Positions 34,065 through 42,852 are shown, numbered from the stretch's first letter. The stretch is DNA of 64,000 bases from Herbiconiux sp. A18JL235 (GCF_040939305.1 NZ_CP162511.1:3162001-3226000), one strand, 5' to 3'. Notes: generated from the sequence alone by a model not told the origin. Made by a program: numbers and translations.

Positions 34065-35053
34065 CCGCCACCGAACCGGGTGCCGCAGCCACCGCATCCG
34101 TCACCGCCGGCCTCGCGTTCTGCGAGCTGCACGTGCACATCGAGGGAACCCTCGAGCCCGCCACCATCATCGCGCTGGCCCGCAGCAAGGGCATCGAGCT
34201 GCCCTACGCCGACGAGGCCGCGTTCGCGCGCGCCTACCGGTTCGACGACCTGCAGTCGTTCCTCGGCCTCTACTACGACAACATGCAGGTGCTGCAGAAC
34301 GAGGACGACTTCTTCGAGCTGGGCGCCGCGTACCTTCGTCGCGCCCACGCGGGCGGGGTCATGCACGCCGAGATGTTCGTCGACCCCCAGGCCCACTCGA
34401 AGCGCGGGGTGTTCGAACGCGTGGTGCTCGCGGGGCTCCACCGCGCGATCGCGATCGTGGGCGAGGAGACCGGCATGACCGCCTCGATCATCGTCTGCGT
34501 GGTGCGCGACGAACCGGTCGGCGACGCGATGCGGATGCTCGACAACGTCCTCGAGTCGGGCTTCACCGTGGTGGGCATCGGCCTCGACTCGGCGGAGGTG
34601 GGCTACCCGCCGTCGCTGTTCTCCGGGGTCTTCGAACGTGCCCGCGCCGCCGGGCTGCACACCGTGGCGCACGCCGGCGAGGAGGGGCCGGCGGAGTACG
34701 TCCGGGAGGCCCTCGACCTGCTCGGGGCCGAGCGCATCGACCACGGCAATCGTGCGCTCGACGACCGCGCGCTGGTCGCGCGGCTCGCGCGCGACCAGGT
34801 GCCTCTGACCATGTGCCCGCTCTCGAACGTGCGATTGAAGGGCATCCCCGACATCAGGTCGTTCCCCCTCCGGCCGGCGCTCGACGCGGGGCTCCTCGTC
34901 ACGATCAACTCCGACGACCCCGCCTACTTCGGCGGGTACCTCGACGACAACCTGCGTGCCGTCATCGCGACCTTCGAGCTCACCCGCCCGGAGGTCGAGG
35001 CGCTCGCGGCGAACTCGGTGACGGCGAGCTTCACCGGGCCGGGCGCGCACTAG
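34061..35053 (+). CDS. Adenine/adenosine deaminase family protein
   Basis: A 330-residue amidohydrolase. Metal ligands fit HVHIEGTLEP near residue 25, the HAGEEGPAEYV histidine near residue 206, and TINSDDPAYFGG near residue 283. The IEGTLEP form and RIDHGNRALDD resemble adenine deaminases (AAH type) more than adenosine deaminases, which usually read HxHLDG/HLEG. As the partner enzyme is a nucleoside hydrolase, the coherent reading is release of adenine from an adenosine-like compound and its deamination to hypoxanthine. Substrate choice is inference. Confidence 0.9.
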   Translation: MTATEPGAAATASVTAGLAFCELHVHIEGTLEPATIIALARSKGIELPYADEAAFARAYRFDDLQSFLGLYYDNMQVLQNEDDFFELGAAYLRRAHAGGVMHAEMFVDPQAHSKRGVFERVVLAGLHRAIAIVGEETGMTASIIVCVVRDEPVGDAMRMLDNVLESGFTVVGIGLDSAEVGYPPSLFSGVFERARAAGLHTVAHAGEEGPAEYVREALDLLGAERIDHGNRALDDRALVARLARDQVPLTMCPLSNVRLKGIPDIRSFPLRPALDAGLLVTINSDDPAYFGGYLDDNLRAVIATFELTRPEVEALAANSVTASFTGPGAH

Positions 35054-35177
35054 TCTCCTCGAGCCGCGCATCCGCTCGCGTCGCCCTCGCCGACGCACGA
35101 CCCCATCCTCGCCGCCGCAGCTCACGACGCGGCCCGCACCGCCGCCACGACCGCGCGATCGTAGAGCTCGCCGAGGT

Positions 35178-36116
35178 TCAGACGGCGGTCTGTGTCGGCG
35201 CGACGCCCGAATGCTCGCCCCCCGCATCCGCCGAGGCCACGAACGGCAGCAGCACCTCGGCGAGACCATGCGGGTTCTCCTGCGCGACGAGGTGTCCGCA
35301 TCCGTCGACCTGCGCCGCCTCGAAGCGCCCGGCGGCGACCGGGCGGAAAGACATCTCGGTGAAGGGGCTGTTCGCCCCGTCGACGGCGAGCACGGGGACG
35401 GTGAGGGGCGAGCTCTCGGCGAGCGCCCTCGTCGCACCGTCGTCAGCGAAGAGGGAGTGGTAGAGCCCCTCGGTGCCGCGCCAGGCCCCGGGGCGGGAGT
35501 AGCTGCGCACGAACTCGTCGATGTCGGCGGGGGCGAGCGCGGCATCCGGCGCCGTCATGAGCGGGTACGCCCACCCGGTGAGCAGCTCGCGTTCATGCCC
35601 CGGGAGCAGCATCGACGCGATGCCCGGCGCGCCGAGGAAGCCGACGTGCCACGAGCCGTAGGCGTTCACGTCGGCGAGAGCCTCGAGCCCGAAGCCCGCG
35701 AGCGACGACTCGACGGCGGTGAAACTCAGCACCTGCTCGGGATGCTCGGCCGCGAACCGGAACGCCGCACCACCGCTGATGTCTTGGCAGAGCAGGTGCA
35801 CGGGCCCGACGTCGAGCAGGTCGACCAGACGGTGGAGGTCGTCGGCGACGGTCTGCTCGGTGACATCGTCGCCCGCGACGGAGGAGTCGCCGAAGCCGCG
35901 CAGGTCGAGGGCGTAGACACGATGCGAGGCGGCGAGGAGCGGCATGAGCTCGCGGAACGCCCACCAGGTCTCGGGCCAGCCGTGCACGAGCACGATGGGC
36001 GACCCGGCCGAACCCGCCGAGACGAGGTGCAGCGTGGTGTCGTCGAGACGGATGCTGTGGTGCGTGGCGCCGGGAACAGTCGCTCCGACAGGGGCGATGG
36101 GGGTGAGGGTGGGCAT
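35178..36116 (-). CDS. Alpha/beta hydrolase, epoxide hydrolase/haloalkane dehalogenase-like
   Basis: A 312-residue enzyme. The oxyanion motif is VHGWPETWW near residue 46. The nucleophile elbow reads CQDISGG near residue 110, giving an aspartate nucleophile as in epoxide hydrolases and dehalogenases rather than a serine. The catalytic histidine is GCGHLVAQENP near residue 285. ATG at 36116 was chosen because AGGAG stands five bases before it. It diverges from a MarR gene across two palindromes, so it is probably induced by a ligand of that regulator. Confidence 0.9.
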   Translation of the reverse strand: MPTLTPIAPVGATVPGATHHSIRLDDTTLHLVSAGSAGSPIVLVHGWPETWWAFRELMPLLAASHRVYALDLRGFGDSSVAGDDVTEQTVADDLHRLVDLLDVGPVHLLCQDISGGAAFRFAAEHPEQVLSFTAVESSLAGFGLEALADVNAYGSWHVGFLGAPGIASMLLPGHERELLTGWAYPLMTAPDAALAPADIDEFVRSYSRPGAWRGTEGLYHSLFADDGATRALAESSPLTVPVLAVDGANSPFTEMSFRPVAAGRFEAAQVDGCGHLVAQENPHGLAEVLLPFVASADAGGEHSGVAPTQTAV

Positions 36117-36132
36117 GGCGTCTCCTGAAATA

Positions 36133-36176
36133 GACAATGTTGTTGTCGATCAGTTTAGACAACACGGTTGTCTAAA
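36133..36176. promoter_or_regulatory. MarR operators between hydrolase and regulator genes
   Basis: A perfect palindrome TTTAGACAAC-ACG-GTTGTCTAAA (36154-36176) and a weaker one GACAA-N5-TTGTC (36133-36147) fill the divergent intergenic region. Confidence 0.85.
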
Positions 36177-36200
36177 TCAAGGCGTCGGTAGGATGGTGAC

Positions 36201-36674
36201 GTGTCCCGTTCCGGTGGCGATCTCGCGCTCCTGATGCTCGCGGGGTTCCGCACGCTCGCCGAGCGCGGCACCGCCGAACTCGCCCGCCGCGGGTACCCCG
36301 ACTTCCGTCCCGTTCACGACTTCGCGCTCCACTCCGTGGCCTCGGGCGCCTCGAACGCCTCCGAACTCGGCCGCGCGCTCGCCGTGTCGAAGCAGGCGGC
36401 GGCACGCACGATCTCCGTGCTCGAAGACCGCGGCTACCTCGCGCGGGAGGCCGACACCGACGACCGGCGCAAGATGCGGCTCCGTGTCACCGAGCGCGGT
36501 GCGGCGGTGATGCGCGAGGGCGAGGAGGTGTTCGACGCGCTGCGCGACGACCTCGTCGCCCAGCTCGGCGCGAATGCGATGGAGGGTCTCGAGGAGTCGT
36601 TGCGCCTCATCGTGGGCGGTGGCGCCATCCGTCTCGACGCTCCCGGATGGAGGGCCGCCGTCGAGGAGGAGTGA
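36201..36674 (+). CDS. MarR-family repressor
   Basis: A 157-residue winged-helix regulator with a GTG start. The core is VHDFALHSVASGASNASELGRALAVSKQAAARTISVLEDRGYLAREADTDDRRKMRLRVTERG, the full MarR recognition helix and wing. It is divergent from an alpha/beta hydrolase and very likely binds the two palindromes between them. Its 3' end abuts a truncated ASCH gene on the other strand. Confidence 0.93.
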   Translation: MSRSGGDLALLMLAGFRTLAERGTAELARRGYPDFRPVHDFALHSVASGASNASELGRALAVSKQAAARTISVLEDRGYLAREADTDDRRKMRLRVTERGAAVMREGEEVFDALRDDLVAQLGANAMEGLEESLRLIVGGGAIRLDAPGWRAAVEEE

Positions 36675-36951
36675 GGAGGCTCGGCGGGTCTCCCAACGCC
36701 ACGACGCGCACGTCGACGACACGGATGATCCCGACTCGAGCACTCCGGGAGTCGATGACCGCACCTCGATCGCCGATGACGGGGAGGCGCTCACCGGGCG
36801 CGTCGTACTCCTGCAGCAGCGAACTCGTCGCCGTCTTCTCCCCCGCCAGGATGGCCGTCACGATCCGGTCGCGCACCGGCCCGGGGAAGGCGAACTCGAT
36901 GACCGGGAGGTGATTGATCGCCGTGTCGCAGCCAGACGCATCCCAGGTCAC
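36675..36951 (-). pseudogene. ASCH-domain protein, C-terminus missing
   Basis: From GTG at 36951 the frame encodes VIEFAFPGPVRDRIVTAILAGEKTATSSLLQEY, then LPVIGDRGAVIDS and VVDVRVVALGD. These are the first two thirds of an ASCH domain, including the GxKxxT-type motif (GEKTAT). Homology stops near 36690, where the usual acidic HAxxEGEG and WRxxH end is absent; the frame then runs on into sequence antisense to the MarR gene as PPSLLTPPRRRP. A deletion has probably joined the ASCH gene to the MarR 3' end. The intact family binds RNA or modified nucleosides. Confidence 0.65.
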
Positions 36952-36971
36952 CTCACCACGGTATCGGTTGT

Positions 36972-37535
36972 TCAGCCGGGGGTCGGGCGGTAGCGGAGGG
37001 CGACCGCGCCGGAGGTGAACTCCCGGCGGTCGACGAGCTCGAGCACGACTCGCTCGCGGAGCCCGTGGAACAGGGTCGGGCCGTGCCCGGCGATCACCGG
37101 ATGCACGACGAAGACGTACTCGTCGATGAGGCCGAGATCGGCGAGGGCGAGCGGGAGCGTCACACCGCCCACCGACAGGCTCTCCCCCGGTCGCTCCTTC
37201 AGGGCGCGCACCGCGGCATCCAGGTCGCCGCGCACGAGTTCGGCGTTCCAGTCGGCGGCGTCGAGCGTGCTCGACACGACGTGCTTGGGTGTGGCATCGA
37301 TCGCTTCGGCGAAGGGGATGTCGCGGTCGCTCATCCAGTCGGGCCACACTCCCGAGGCGGGCCGGCGCCATGCCGACTCCATCATGCCGTAGGTGATGCG
37401 GCCGTACAGGAGGGCATCGGCGCGCTCGATCTCGGCGGTCCAGAAGCGCATCGACTCGTCGTCGGGGGCGATCCCGGCCTCGTGATGCGCGCATCCGTCG
37501 AGGGTGATGTTGATTCCGTAGCGCAGGATTCTCAT
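36972..37535 (-). CDS. RibD C-terminal/dihydrofolate-reductase-like protein
   Basis: A 187-residue protein of the YyaP/YwjB group. RYGINITLDGCAHHEAG opens the fold. LLYGRITYGMM supplies the cofactor-binding strand, SVGGVTLPLALADLGLIDEY the NADPH-site glycines, and HPVIAGHGPTLF the diagnostic block. It overlaps the HxlR gene (ATGA) and is third in a VOC-HxlR-reductase operon. The small-molecule substrate is unknown. Confidence 0.9.
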   Translation of the reverse strand: MRILRYGINITLDGCAHHEAGIAPDDESMRFWTAEIERADALLYGRITYGMMESAWRRPASGVWPDWMSDRDIPFAEAIDATPKHVVSSTLDAADWNAELVRGDLDAAVRALKERPGESLSVGGVTLPLALADLGLIDEYVFVVHPVIAGHGPTLFHGLRERVVLELVDRREFTSGAVALRYRPTPG

Positions 37536-37855
37536 CCGCTCTCCTCCTCGTCGTCGTCGTCGTCGTGCTCACCCACGGCGCCCCCCGCACCCCACCGCTC
37601 CAGCGCGGTGACGACCTCGCGCAGGGCGAGACCGCGCTCGGTGAGAGCGTACGCCCGGGTGTTGTGGTGCAGCAGCAGCCGCGTCAGCACGCCCGCCCCC
37701 TCGAGCTCGCGCAGCCGTGTGGCGAGGATGTTCGTGGGCACCCCGAGGTCGCGCTGCAGGTCACCGTAGCGCTGCGGCCCGTCGAGCAGTCGCGCGACGA
37801 TGAGCAGCGCCCACCGCGCACCGACGACGTCGAGGGCCGCGGCGAGATCGCTCAC
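37532..37855 (-). CDS. HxlR-family regulator
   Basis: A 107-residue winged-helix protein: ALDVVGARWALLIVARLLDGPQRYGDLQRDLG then NILATRLRELEGAGVLTR, the HxlR core, and an acidic tail EHDDDDDEEESG that is unusual in length. GTG at 37855 overlaps the stop of the VOC gene. HxlR proteins often sense quinones or aldehydes. A palindrome before the operon is the probable binding site. Confidence 0.9.
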   Translation of the reverse strand: MSDLAAALDVVGARWALLIVARLLDGPQRYGDLQRDLGVPTNILATRLRELEGAGVLTRLLLHHNTRAYALTERGLALREVVTALERWGAGGAVGEHDDDDDEEESG

Positions 37856-38256
37856 GCGCTCTGGTCGGCCTCGGGCTTCATCCAGAACGGCGAGTAGTGG
37901 TAGCCGTCGGGGTCGTCGAACTGGCGCTGGTACATGAACGGGTAGTCGTCGGTGTCGCCGATGCGCCCGCCAGCTGCGCGCGCCCGCTCGATCAGCTCGT
38001 CGACGGCTTCGGCGCTCGGGAGGTCGAACGACACCGTCATCTTCGAGGGCGTGTCGGGACCGCCGATGAGCTCCTCGACCCCGCCGACGGCGGCGTACAT
38101 CTCGCGACTGCTGAGCATGACGTACTGCTCGGGCGCGATGGCGAAGCAGGAGACGTTGTGGTCGGACATCTCGGGGTTGAGGGTCCACCCGAGGGCGGTG
38201 TAGAAGGCGGTGGCACGGTCGACGTCGAGTACCGGGCAGGAGAGGAAGAGGCTCAT
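37852..38256 (-). CDS. VOC (glyoxalase/bleomycin-resistance) family protein
   Basis: A 134-residue protein with two beta-alpha-beta-beta-beta modules. VLDVDRATAFYTALGWTLNP begins the first, and the second ends with DDPDGYHYSPFWM, where glyoxalases usually read DPDGN. FDLPSAEAVDELIERARAAGGRI is the central helix. ATG at 38256 was chosen because the earlier ATG lies inside the operator. It leads an operon with HxlR and a RibD-like reductase; together they look like a small detoxification unit. Confidence 0.88.
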   Translation of the reverse strand: MSLFLSCPVLDVDRATAFYTALGWTLNPEMSDHNVSCFAIAPEQYVMLSSREMYAAVGGVEELIGGPDTPSKMTVSFDLPSAEAVDELIERARAAGGRIGDTDDYPFMYQRQFDDPDGYHYSPFWMKPEADQSA

Positions 38257-38265
38257 GCCGCTACA

Positions 38266-38280
38266 CTTGCAAAAAGCAAG
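38266..38280. promoter_or_regulatory. Probable HxlR operator
   Basis: CTTGC-AAAAA-GCAAG is a perfect 5-bp inverted repeat around an A5 spacer, 9 bp upstream of the VOC start. It resembles the AT-centred palindromes bound by HxlR-type regulators. Confidence 0.7.
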
Positions 38281-38339
38281 CATGCAGTCAAGGGGCGGTT
38301 CCGCGGGCGGCGCCCGGGCGACCCGGGTGTACTTGAGGC

Positions 38340-38531
38340 ATGAGAGACCCCTTCGACACGTTCATGATCTACCTGCCCTACTGGCTTCCCGCGGTGATCG
38401 TGGGATCGGTGCTCCAGTGGCTGATCATCCGCGGTGCGGTGCTCTCCGCGCTGCGGCGGCATTCCTGGGATCGGCGGAACGCGCGCGAGAGCACCGCGAC
38501 CGAACCGGACGCACCCGCCGGCAGCGAGTAG
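38340..38531 (+). CDS. Small single-span membrane protein
   Basis: A 63-residue protein. [30 protein letters not shown] gives one or two closely spaced membrane segments, followed by a basic [10 protein letters not shown] stretch and an acidic tail. No family recognised. The next gene begins four bases after its stop, so they are probably co-expressed. Confidence 0.6.
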   Translation: MRDPFDTFMIYLPYWLPAVIVGSVLQWLIIRGAVLSALRRHSWDRRNARESTATEPDAPAGSE

Positions 38532-38535
38532 AACG

Positions 38536-38952
38536 ATGGCGCAGGGTGGAGCACGCGGCAGACGCACCACGGCGAGCGCCGACACGCCGTCGAAGGTGTG
38601 CGCGTCGTGCGGGCGCCGTTTCGAGTGGAGGGCGAAGTGGGCCAGGTCGTGGAGCGAGGTGCGCTACTGCTCCGACGCCTGCCGGCGCCGCGGGGTGACG
38701 GCGGATGATCGTGCGGCCGAGGAGCAGATCCTTGCCTCCCTGAGTCACCGGCCCCGAGGCGCGGTCGTCGATCTCGACGGTCTCGACCGCCCGGCTCGAC
38801 CGGACGACTCGGCCAGCGCATCCGATCGTCGTGAGCAGCTACGGCGCGCAGCACGGCGGCTCGCCGACCGCGGAGTTGTCGAGTGGACGCAGGGCGGCAC
38901 CCCCGTCGACCCGTCGACCGCCCGCGGACCGGTCGGCATCCGGCTCGGCTGA
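38536..38952 (+). CDS. DUF2256-DUF3253 domain protein
   Basis: A 138-residue protein. Residues 17-50 are a DUF2256 zinc-ribbon-like module, [33 protein letters not shown], with C-x2-C and C-x3-C pairs. Residues 58-138 are DUF3253, a winged-helix-like segment ([20 protein letters not shown], then GPVGIRLG). Such fusions are common in actinobacteria and proteobacteria and have no established function. Confidence 0.88.
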   Translation: MAQGGARGRRTTASADTPSKVCASCGRRFEWRAKWARSWSEVRYCSDACRRRGVTADDRAAEEQILASLSHRPRGAVVDLDGLDRPARPDDSASASDRREQLRRAARRLADRGVVEWTQGGTPVDPSTARGPVGIRLG

Positions 38953-39001
38953 GGCCCGGCTCGACGCCCGGGTTGCTGCCGCACCGGGCTGCCCGCGCCC
39001 G

Positions 39002-41719
39002 TCAGCCGCGCGCGCGTCGCGCCCGCAGGCGCAGCCGCGACGCGACGGCGAGCGCCGCCCCGAGCAGCAGCACGAGCCCCGCGGCCCCCAGCCATCCGGC
39101 GGGCGCCGCGCCCGTCGCCGCGAGCGTGTCCGACCCGTCGGCCGCGGGCTGCGCAGGCGACTCAGACGGCGTCGGCGATCCGGGGTCGCCCGGCTCGCCG
39201 GTCAGACCCAGCCGGTACACCCCCTGCTGATAGATCGCCGACGCGGCCTTGCTCGTCACGACGGTGACGTTCGCGAGGTCGGTGTACCGAGCCGTGTAGG
39301 TGCAGAGCACGGAGAACGACTTCGGCTTCGGCGTCCAGTCCTTCGCCAGGTCTCCGAGCACGAACGGGGCGCCGATGGCCGCGGTCGCCTTCGCCGATCT
39401 CGTGTTGCTCACCCACCCGGCCCAGGTCGCCTGGCTGGTGACGATCGGCACACCGGCCTCGGTCGCCGACTGCTGCCAGGTGGGCACCGGGCAGGTGACC
39501 GTGCCGGTGTTGTCGACCGGGGTGACGACGGGCTGTGCCGTGATCACGGGCCCGCTCACGTTGGGGTTCGGGATGTTCGCCTTCAGCCACGCGTCGAGCT
39601 GGGTGCCGCAGCGGGTGGGAGCGCCCCAGATGGTCTTGCCGCACTCGGCCGGCATCGGGGCGACGGGCCACAGGGTGGCCTCGGTCGACGGGTCTCCCTC
39701 GACGACGCTGCCGTCCTTCAGGGTGAACGGTGCGAGCCAGCGCGGCTGCTGGTACATCGTGTCGATCATGTAGAGGCAGCTCCTGCCCTCGCATCGGCTG
39801 GCCGATCCGGAGTAGCCGTAGAAGTGGTCCATGTTCTGGTTCACGGGCTGGATCTCGAAGCCGGCCCTGCCCTCCTCCGTGCTCCAGCCCGTTCCCTGAC
39901 GGCCGATGAACCACGAGCCCACGTTCGGGTCGAGGGTCGACCCCGCCGTGGCCCCGCTTCCCGGGGTGCCGCTGGTGCACAGTGCGCCGTCGGCTCTCGC
40001 CACGAAGCATTTGATGGAGAGGCCTTCGCTGCCGAAGTAGAGGCGGTTGGACGACTCTGGCACGAAGAGTCCTGACGGCGGGAAGTCGAGGCCGCCGAGC
40101 GCGCCGAAGCCGTCACCGTTCACGAAGGAGAAGTTCCAGCTGGCCTTCTCGCCCGGCATCCACACCATGTCGATGCCGGAGGCGGCGAACACCGCGGGTG
40201 TCGCCGCGGGGTCGGAGCCCGCCTCGGCGGAGCTCTTCGCCGTGCTCATCGCCGCGATGATGTCGGTGGGCGCGTACGCCGGAACCTTGGAGGCGGCGTA
40301 GGTGTCGCTCACGCCGGGAAAGCTCTGCTGGGGCTGCATGACGTCTGGCTTCACACCCGGATGCGACACCTGGTATCCGCCCACGAGGTCGCCCCACTGC
40401 GCCGAACCGGCGGGCACGAAGCCGCTGAACCCGGCGTAGCTCGTGGCTGTCGCGCCCGTGGCCCACGTGCCCCACTGCCACGGCACTCCCGAGGCCGCCG
40501 GGTCGCGAACCCAGAGCCGCGACACGGTCGAGACCTTCGTGTCGGTGTACTTCTCGGTCTTCGCGTCGTACACCGGCACCGTCTTCTGCGCGCCCGTGAC
40601 GTCGGTGCCGAGGCTCATCATCACCTTGTCGTCGGAGAGCGGAACACCCACCTGACGCCACTCGTCGACGATGTCGGTGTAAAAGCCCTTGCTGAACTTG
40701 AGCGAGGTGTCGCAGACCACCGCCGCGTTCGGCGCCTTCTCGGTGGAGAGCGCCCTGCTGCAGACCGCCGACGCATCCGCGGGCAGCACCTGCTGGCCGC
40801 TCTGCTTCACGTACTGCTTGGTCGCCTGCATGAGAGCGGCCTGCTGCAGCAGGAACACCCCCTGCGTCTGAGCGATCTGCCAGTACTGCACGAGGTTCTG
40901 CAGCGGTTCGTAGTACTGCCGGTCGTCGACCCAGGCCCCGGCCTGATCGGCCGTCACGGACTGCGCCTGACCGGATGCGGTGTGGGCGAACCGCCACTGC
41001 GCCAGGTAGGCGGTTCCACAGTCCTGGATGACACCGCTGCCTCCGCCGCCCGAGACCATGCGCTCGTGCACGGTCGTGATCGATTGGGCCATGGCGCTGG
41101 AGTTGACGGAGTACTGGTCGGTCGCACCGAGCGTCGACTTGATGAAGGCGTCGACGTAGGCCTTCAGCCGGTTCTTGTCGCTGCTCTTCTCCTCGCGCAG
41201 CCGGTCGATCTCGGTGAGCACGTTCTCGTAGTCGGTCTGCGAGGCCCGCACCTTGGTGAGGTAGTCCTTGAGCGGGGCGGTCTGCACGGTGCACGTGCCC
41301 ATGAGTGTGTCGACGTCGACCTTCAGCACCTCAGACTCGATCTGGGCGAGCTTCTCCTGCATCACGTCGAGGCGGTTCTCGATGTCGTCGAGCTCGCCCA
41401 GTTTGTCGAGCACGTCTTGAATGCCGGGGCCCGGGTCTTTTCCCCCGCCCCCGTCGCCGAAGATCGACGAGATGAGGGGCACCGCGAACGAGAGCGCGAT
41501 GTTGAGCGGACCGAGCTTCTTGCCGAAGACCTCGGAGATGCCGCTCAGCGAGGAGTTGAGCCCGTTGATCCAGGTGCTCGCGTCACCCTGCCAAGAGGCC
41601 TGGGCCGACTGCGGTGGGGCGGCGACGACGCTACCGCCGGCCAGCACCGCCCCGATCGCGACGGCGGCAGCGGTGCGGACGAGCCAGCGCGGACGTCGAC
41701 GGGGAGGGCGGCTCGACAT
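39002..41719 (-). CDS. Large secreted protein with LAxTG-type cell-wall sorting signal
   Basis: 905 residues. A twin-arginine-poor Sec signal peptide ends near AQA-S43. Residues 45-85 include a hydrophobic hairpin-like segment (GPLNIALSFAVPLISSIFG) followed by a Gly/Asp loop. Residues about 105-250 are long amphipathic helices (coiled-coil heptads in LDDIENRLDVMQEKLAQIESEV). Later parts are beta-rich with paired cysteines. The C-terminus is SDTLAATG, a hydrophobic span and an Arg-rich tail, the arrangement recognised by class E sortases in high-GC actinobacteria. I recognise no enzymatic domain. The amphipathic helices around a hydrophobic hairpin recall alpha-pore-forming proteins, but that is speculation. 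Confidence 0.8.
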   Translation of the reverse strand: MSSRPPRRRPRWLVRTAAAVAIGAVLAGGSVVAAPPQSAQASWQGDASTWINGLNSSLSGISEVFGKKLGPLNIALSFAVPLISSIFGDGGGGKDPGPGIQDVLDKLGELDDIENRLDVMQEKLAQIESEVLKVDVDTLMGTCTVQTAPLKDYLTKVRASQTDYENVLTEIDRLREEKSSDKNRLKAYVDAFIKSTLGATDQYSVNSSAMAQSITTVHERMVSGGGGSGVIQDCGTAYLAQWRFAHTASGQAQSVTADQAGAWVDDRQYYEPLQNLVQYWQIAQTQGVFLLQQAALMQATKQYVKQSGQQVLPADASAVCSRALSTEKAPNAAVVCDTSLKFSKGFYTDIVDEWRQVGVPLSDDKVMMSLGTDVTGAQKTVPVYDAKTEKYTDTKVSTVSRLWVRDPAASGVPWQWGTWATGATATSYAGFSGFVPAGSAQWGDLVGGYQVSHPGVKPDVMQPQQSFPGVSDTYAASKVPAYAPTDIIAAMSTAKSSAEAGSDPAATPAVFAASGIDMVWMPGEKASWNFSFVNGDGFGALGGLDFPPSGLFVPESSNRLYFGSEGLSIKCFVARADGALCTSGTPGSGATAGSTLDPNVGSWFIGRQGTGWSTEEGRAGFEIQPVNQNMDHFYGYSGSASRCEGRSCLYMIDTMYQQPRWLAPFTLKDGSVVEGDPSTEATLWPVAPMPAECGKTIWGAPTRCGTQLDAWLKANIPNPNVSGPVITAQPVVTPVDNTGTVTCPVPTWQQSATEAGVPIVTSQATWAGWVSNTRSAKATAAIGAPFVLGDLAKDWTPKPKSFSVLCTYTARYTDLANVTVVTSKAASAIYQQGVYRLGLTGEPGDPGSPTPSESPAQPAADGSDTLAATGAAPAGWLGAAGLVLLLGAALAVASRLRLRARRARG

Positions 41720-41869
41720 GGGGTCTCGTCCTTCGGGTTCACGGCTCGGGCGAGCACCACCTGAGTCTGCACGAGCGCCCGCCCGGGCGGTATCCCTCGA
41801 AGGGGGCGTGGCCGGAGGGCGGGGCCGGTGCGGGGGTGCGGATGCACGGCACGACCGTGCGCGATCGGC

Positions 41870-42772
41870 TCAGTCGCCGAGGCCGGCGGCCGGTCGGCTC
41901 GCTGCCGCCACGATGCCCTCGAGAGTCGCGCGAGCGGGGGTGGCGGGGCGGCCGAGAAGACTCTCGAGGGTGGGGTCGGAGACGGCGTATTCCCCCGCGC
42001 GCGCCGCGAGACACATGCCGAGCGAGAAGTCGGCGACCATCGGCGGGAGCCCGCGGGCGACCGCGGCAGCCTTCCACTCCTCGTCGTCGACGACGACCCG
42101 ACGGATGCTGCGCCCGGTGATGTCGCTCAGGATGCTCGCCACCTGCTCGAGGTCGAGCAGTTCGGGCGCGGTGAGCGGAGGCGTGGCACCGTCGAGAGGA
42201 CTTCCTGGCGCGTGCTCCTGCGTGAGCGCGACGGCCGCCGCCTCTGCGAGGTCGACGTGGGCGGTCCAGGAGACGGGCCCGTCGGCGGGGGCGGCGATCA
42301 CGCCCGTGTCGATCGCGTCTCCGATGTTCACCGCGAGGGTGCTCGCATAGAAGCCGTTGCGCAGCGCGGTGTGGGGCAACCCGGTGCCGGCGAGGTGCTG
42401 TTCGGTCTCGGCGTGCACGCGATGGGGAGGGAAGAGCGCGGAGCGCGAGGCGGCCTGATGACTGGTGTAGAGGATCCGCTCGACTCCCACGGCACGAGCG
42501 GCATCGATCGCCGCGTTGTTCGCGGCGAGGGCCCCCGGCCCACGGATCGCCGCCGAGACCACCAACACCTGATCGGCTCCCTCGAAGGCGTGAAGCAGCG
42601 TCTCGGGGCGGGTGAAGTCGCCCGCCCGCACCCTCACCCCGGCGTCGGCGAGCGCCGCCGCACTCTCGACGCCGCGCACGCTCACGCCGAGCTTGTGCGG
42701 GGGTACGCGCTCGAGCAGGCGGTGAACAACGAGCGACCCAAGGGTTCCGGTGGCTCCGGTGACGACGATCAT
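41870..42772 (-). CDS. NmrA/QorB-like NAD(P)-binding protein
   Basis: A 300-residue atypical SDR. The N-terminus MIVVTGATGTLGSLVV has the G-x-x-G-x-x-G loop. VRVRAGDFTRPETLLHAFEGADQVLVVSA follows the NmrA/QorB pattern. YTSHQAASRSALFPPHRVHAETEQHL replaces the usual Y-x3-K with H-x3-E, which matches the quinone-reductase-like QorB group. It is divergent from a TetR gene with an ACAATATTGT palindrome between. Confidence 0.9.
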   Translation of the reverse strand: MIVVTGATGTLGSLVVHRLLERVPPHKLGVSVRGVESAAALADAGVRVRAGDFTRPETLLHAFEGADQVLVVSAAIRGPGALAANNAAIDAARAVGVERILYTSHQAASRSALFPPHRVHAETEQHLAGTGLPHTALRNGFYASTLAVNIGDAIDTGVIAAPADGPVSWTAHVDLAEAAAVALTQEHAPGSPLDGATPPLTAPELLDLEQVASILSDITGRSIRRVVVDDEEWKAAAVARGLPPMVADFSLGMCLAARAGEYAVSDPTLESLLGRPATPARATLEGIVAAASRPAAGLGD

Positions 42773-42790
42773 GGCGTTCCCCTATCGATG

Positions 42791-42810
42791 TTATTACAAT
42801 ATTGTTAACG
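42791..42810. promoter_or_regulatory. Probable TetR operator
   Basis: TTATTACAATATTGTTAACG contains the perfect palindrome ACAAT-ATTGT (42796-42805) in an AT-rich divergent intergenic region between the QorB-like and TetR genes. Confidence 0.65.
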
Positions 42811-42852
42811 TAGATAATTCCGACGATAGCACTTCTGCGGTACCGTTGATCC

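Noticed and set aside
34061..35053. Adenosine deaminase assignment alone
   Set aside because: The HVHIEGTLEP and RIDHGNR patterns fit adenine deaminases better, so the broader adenine/adenosine label is kept.
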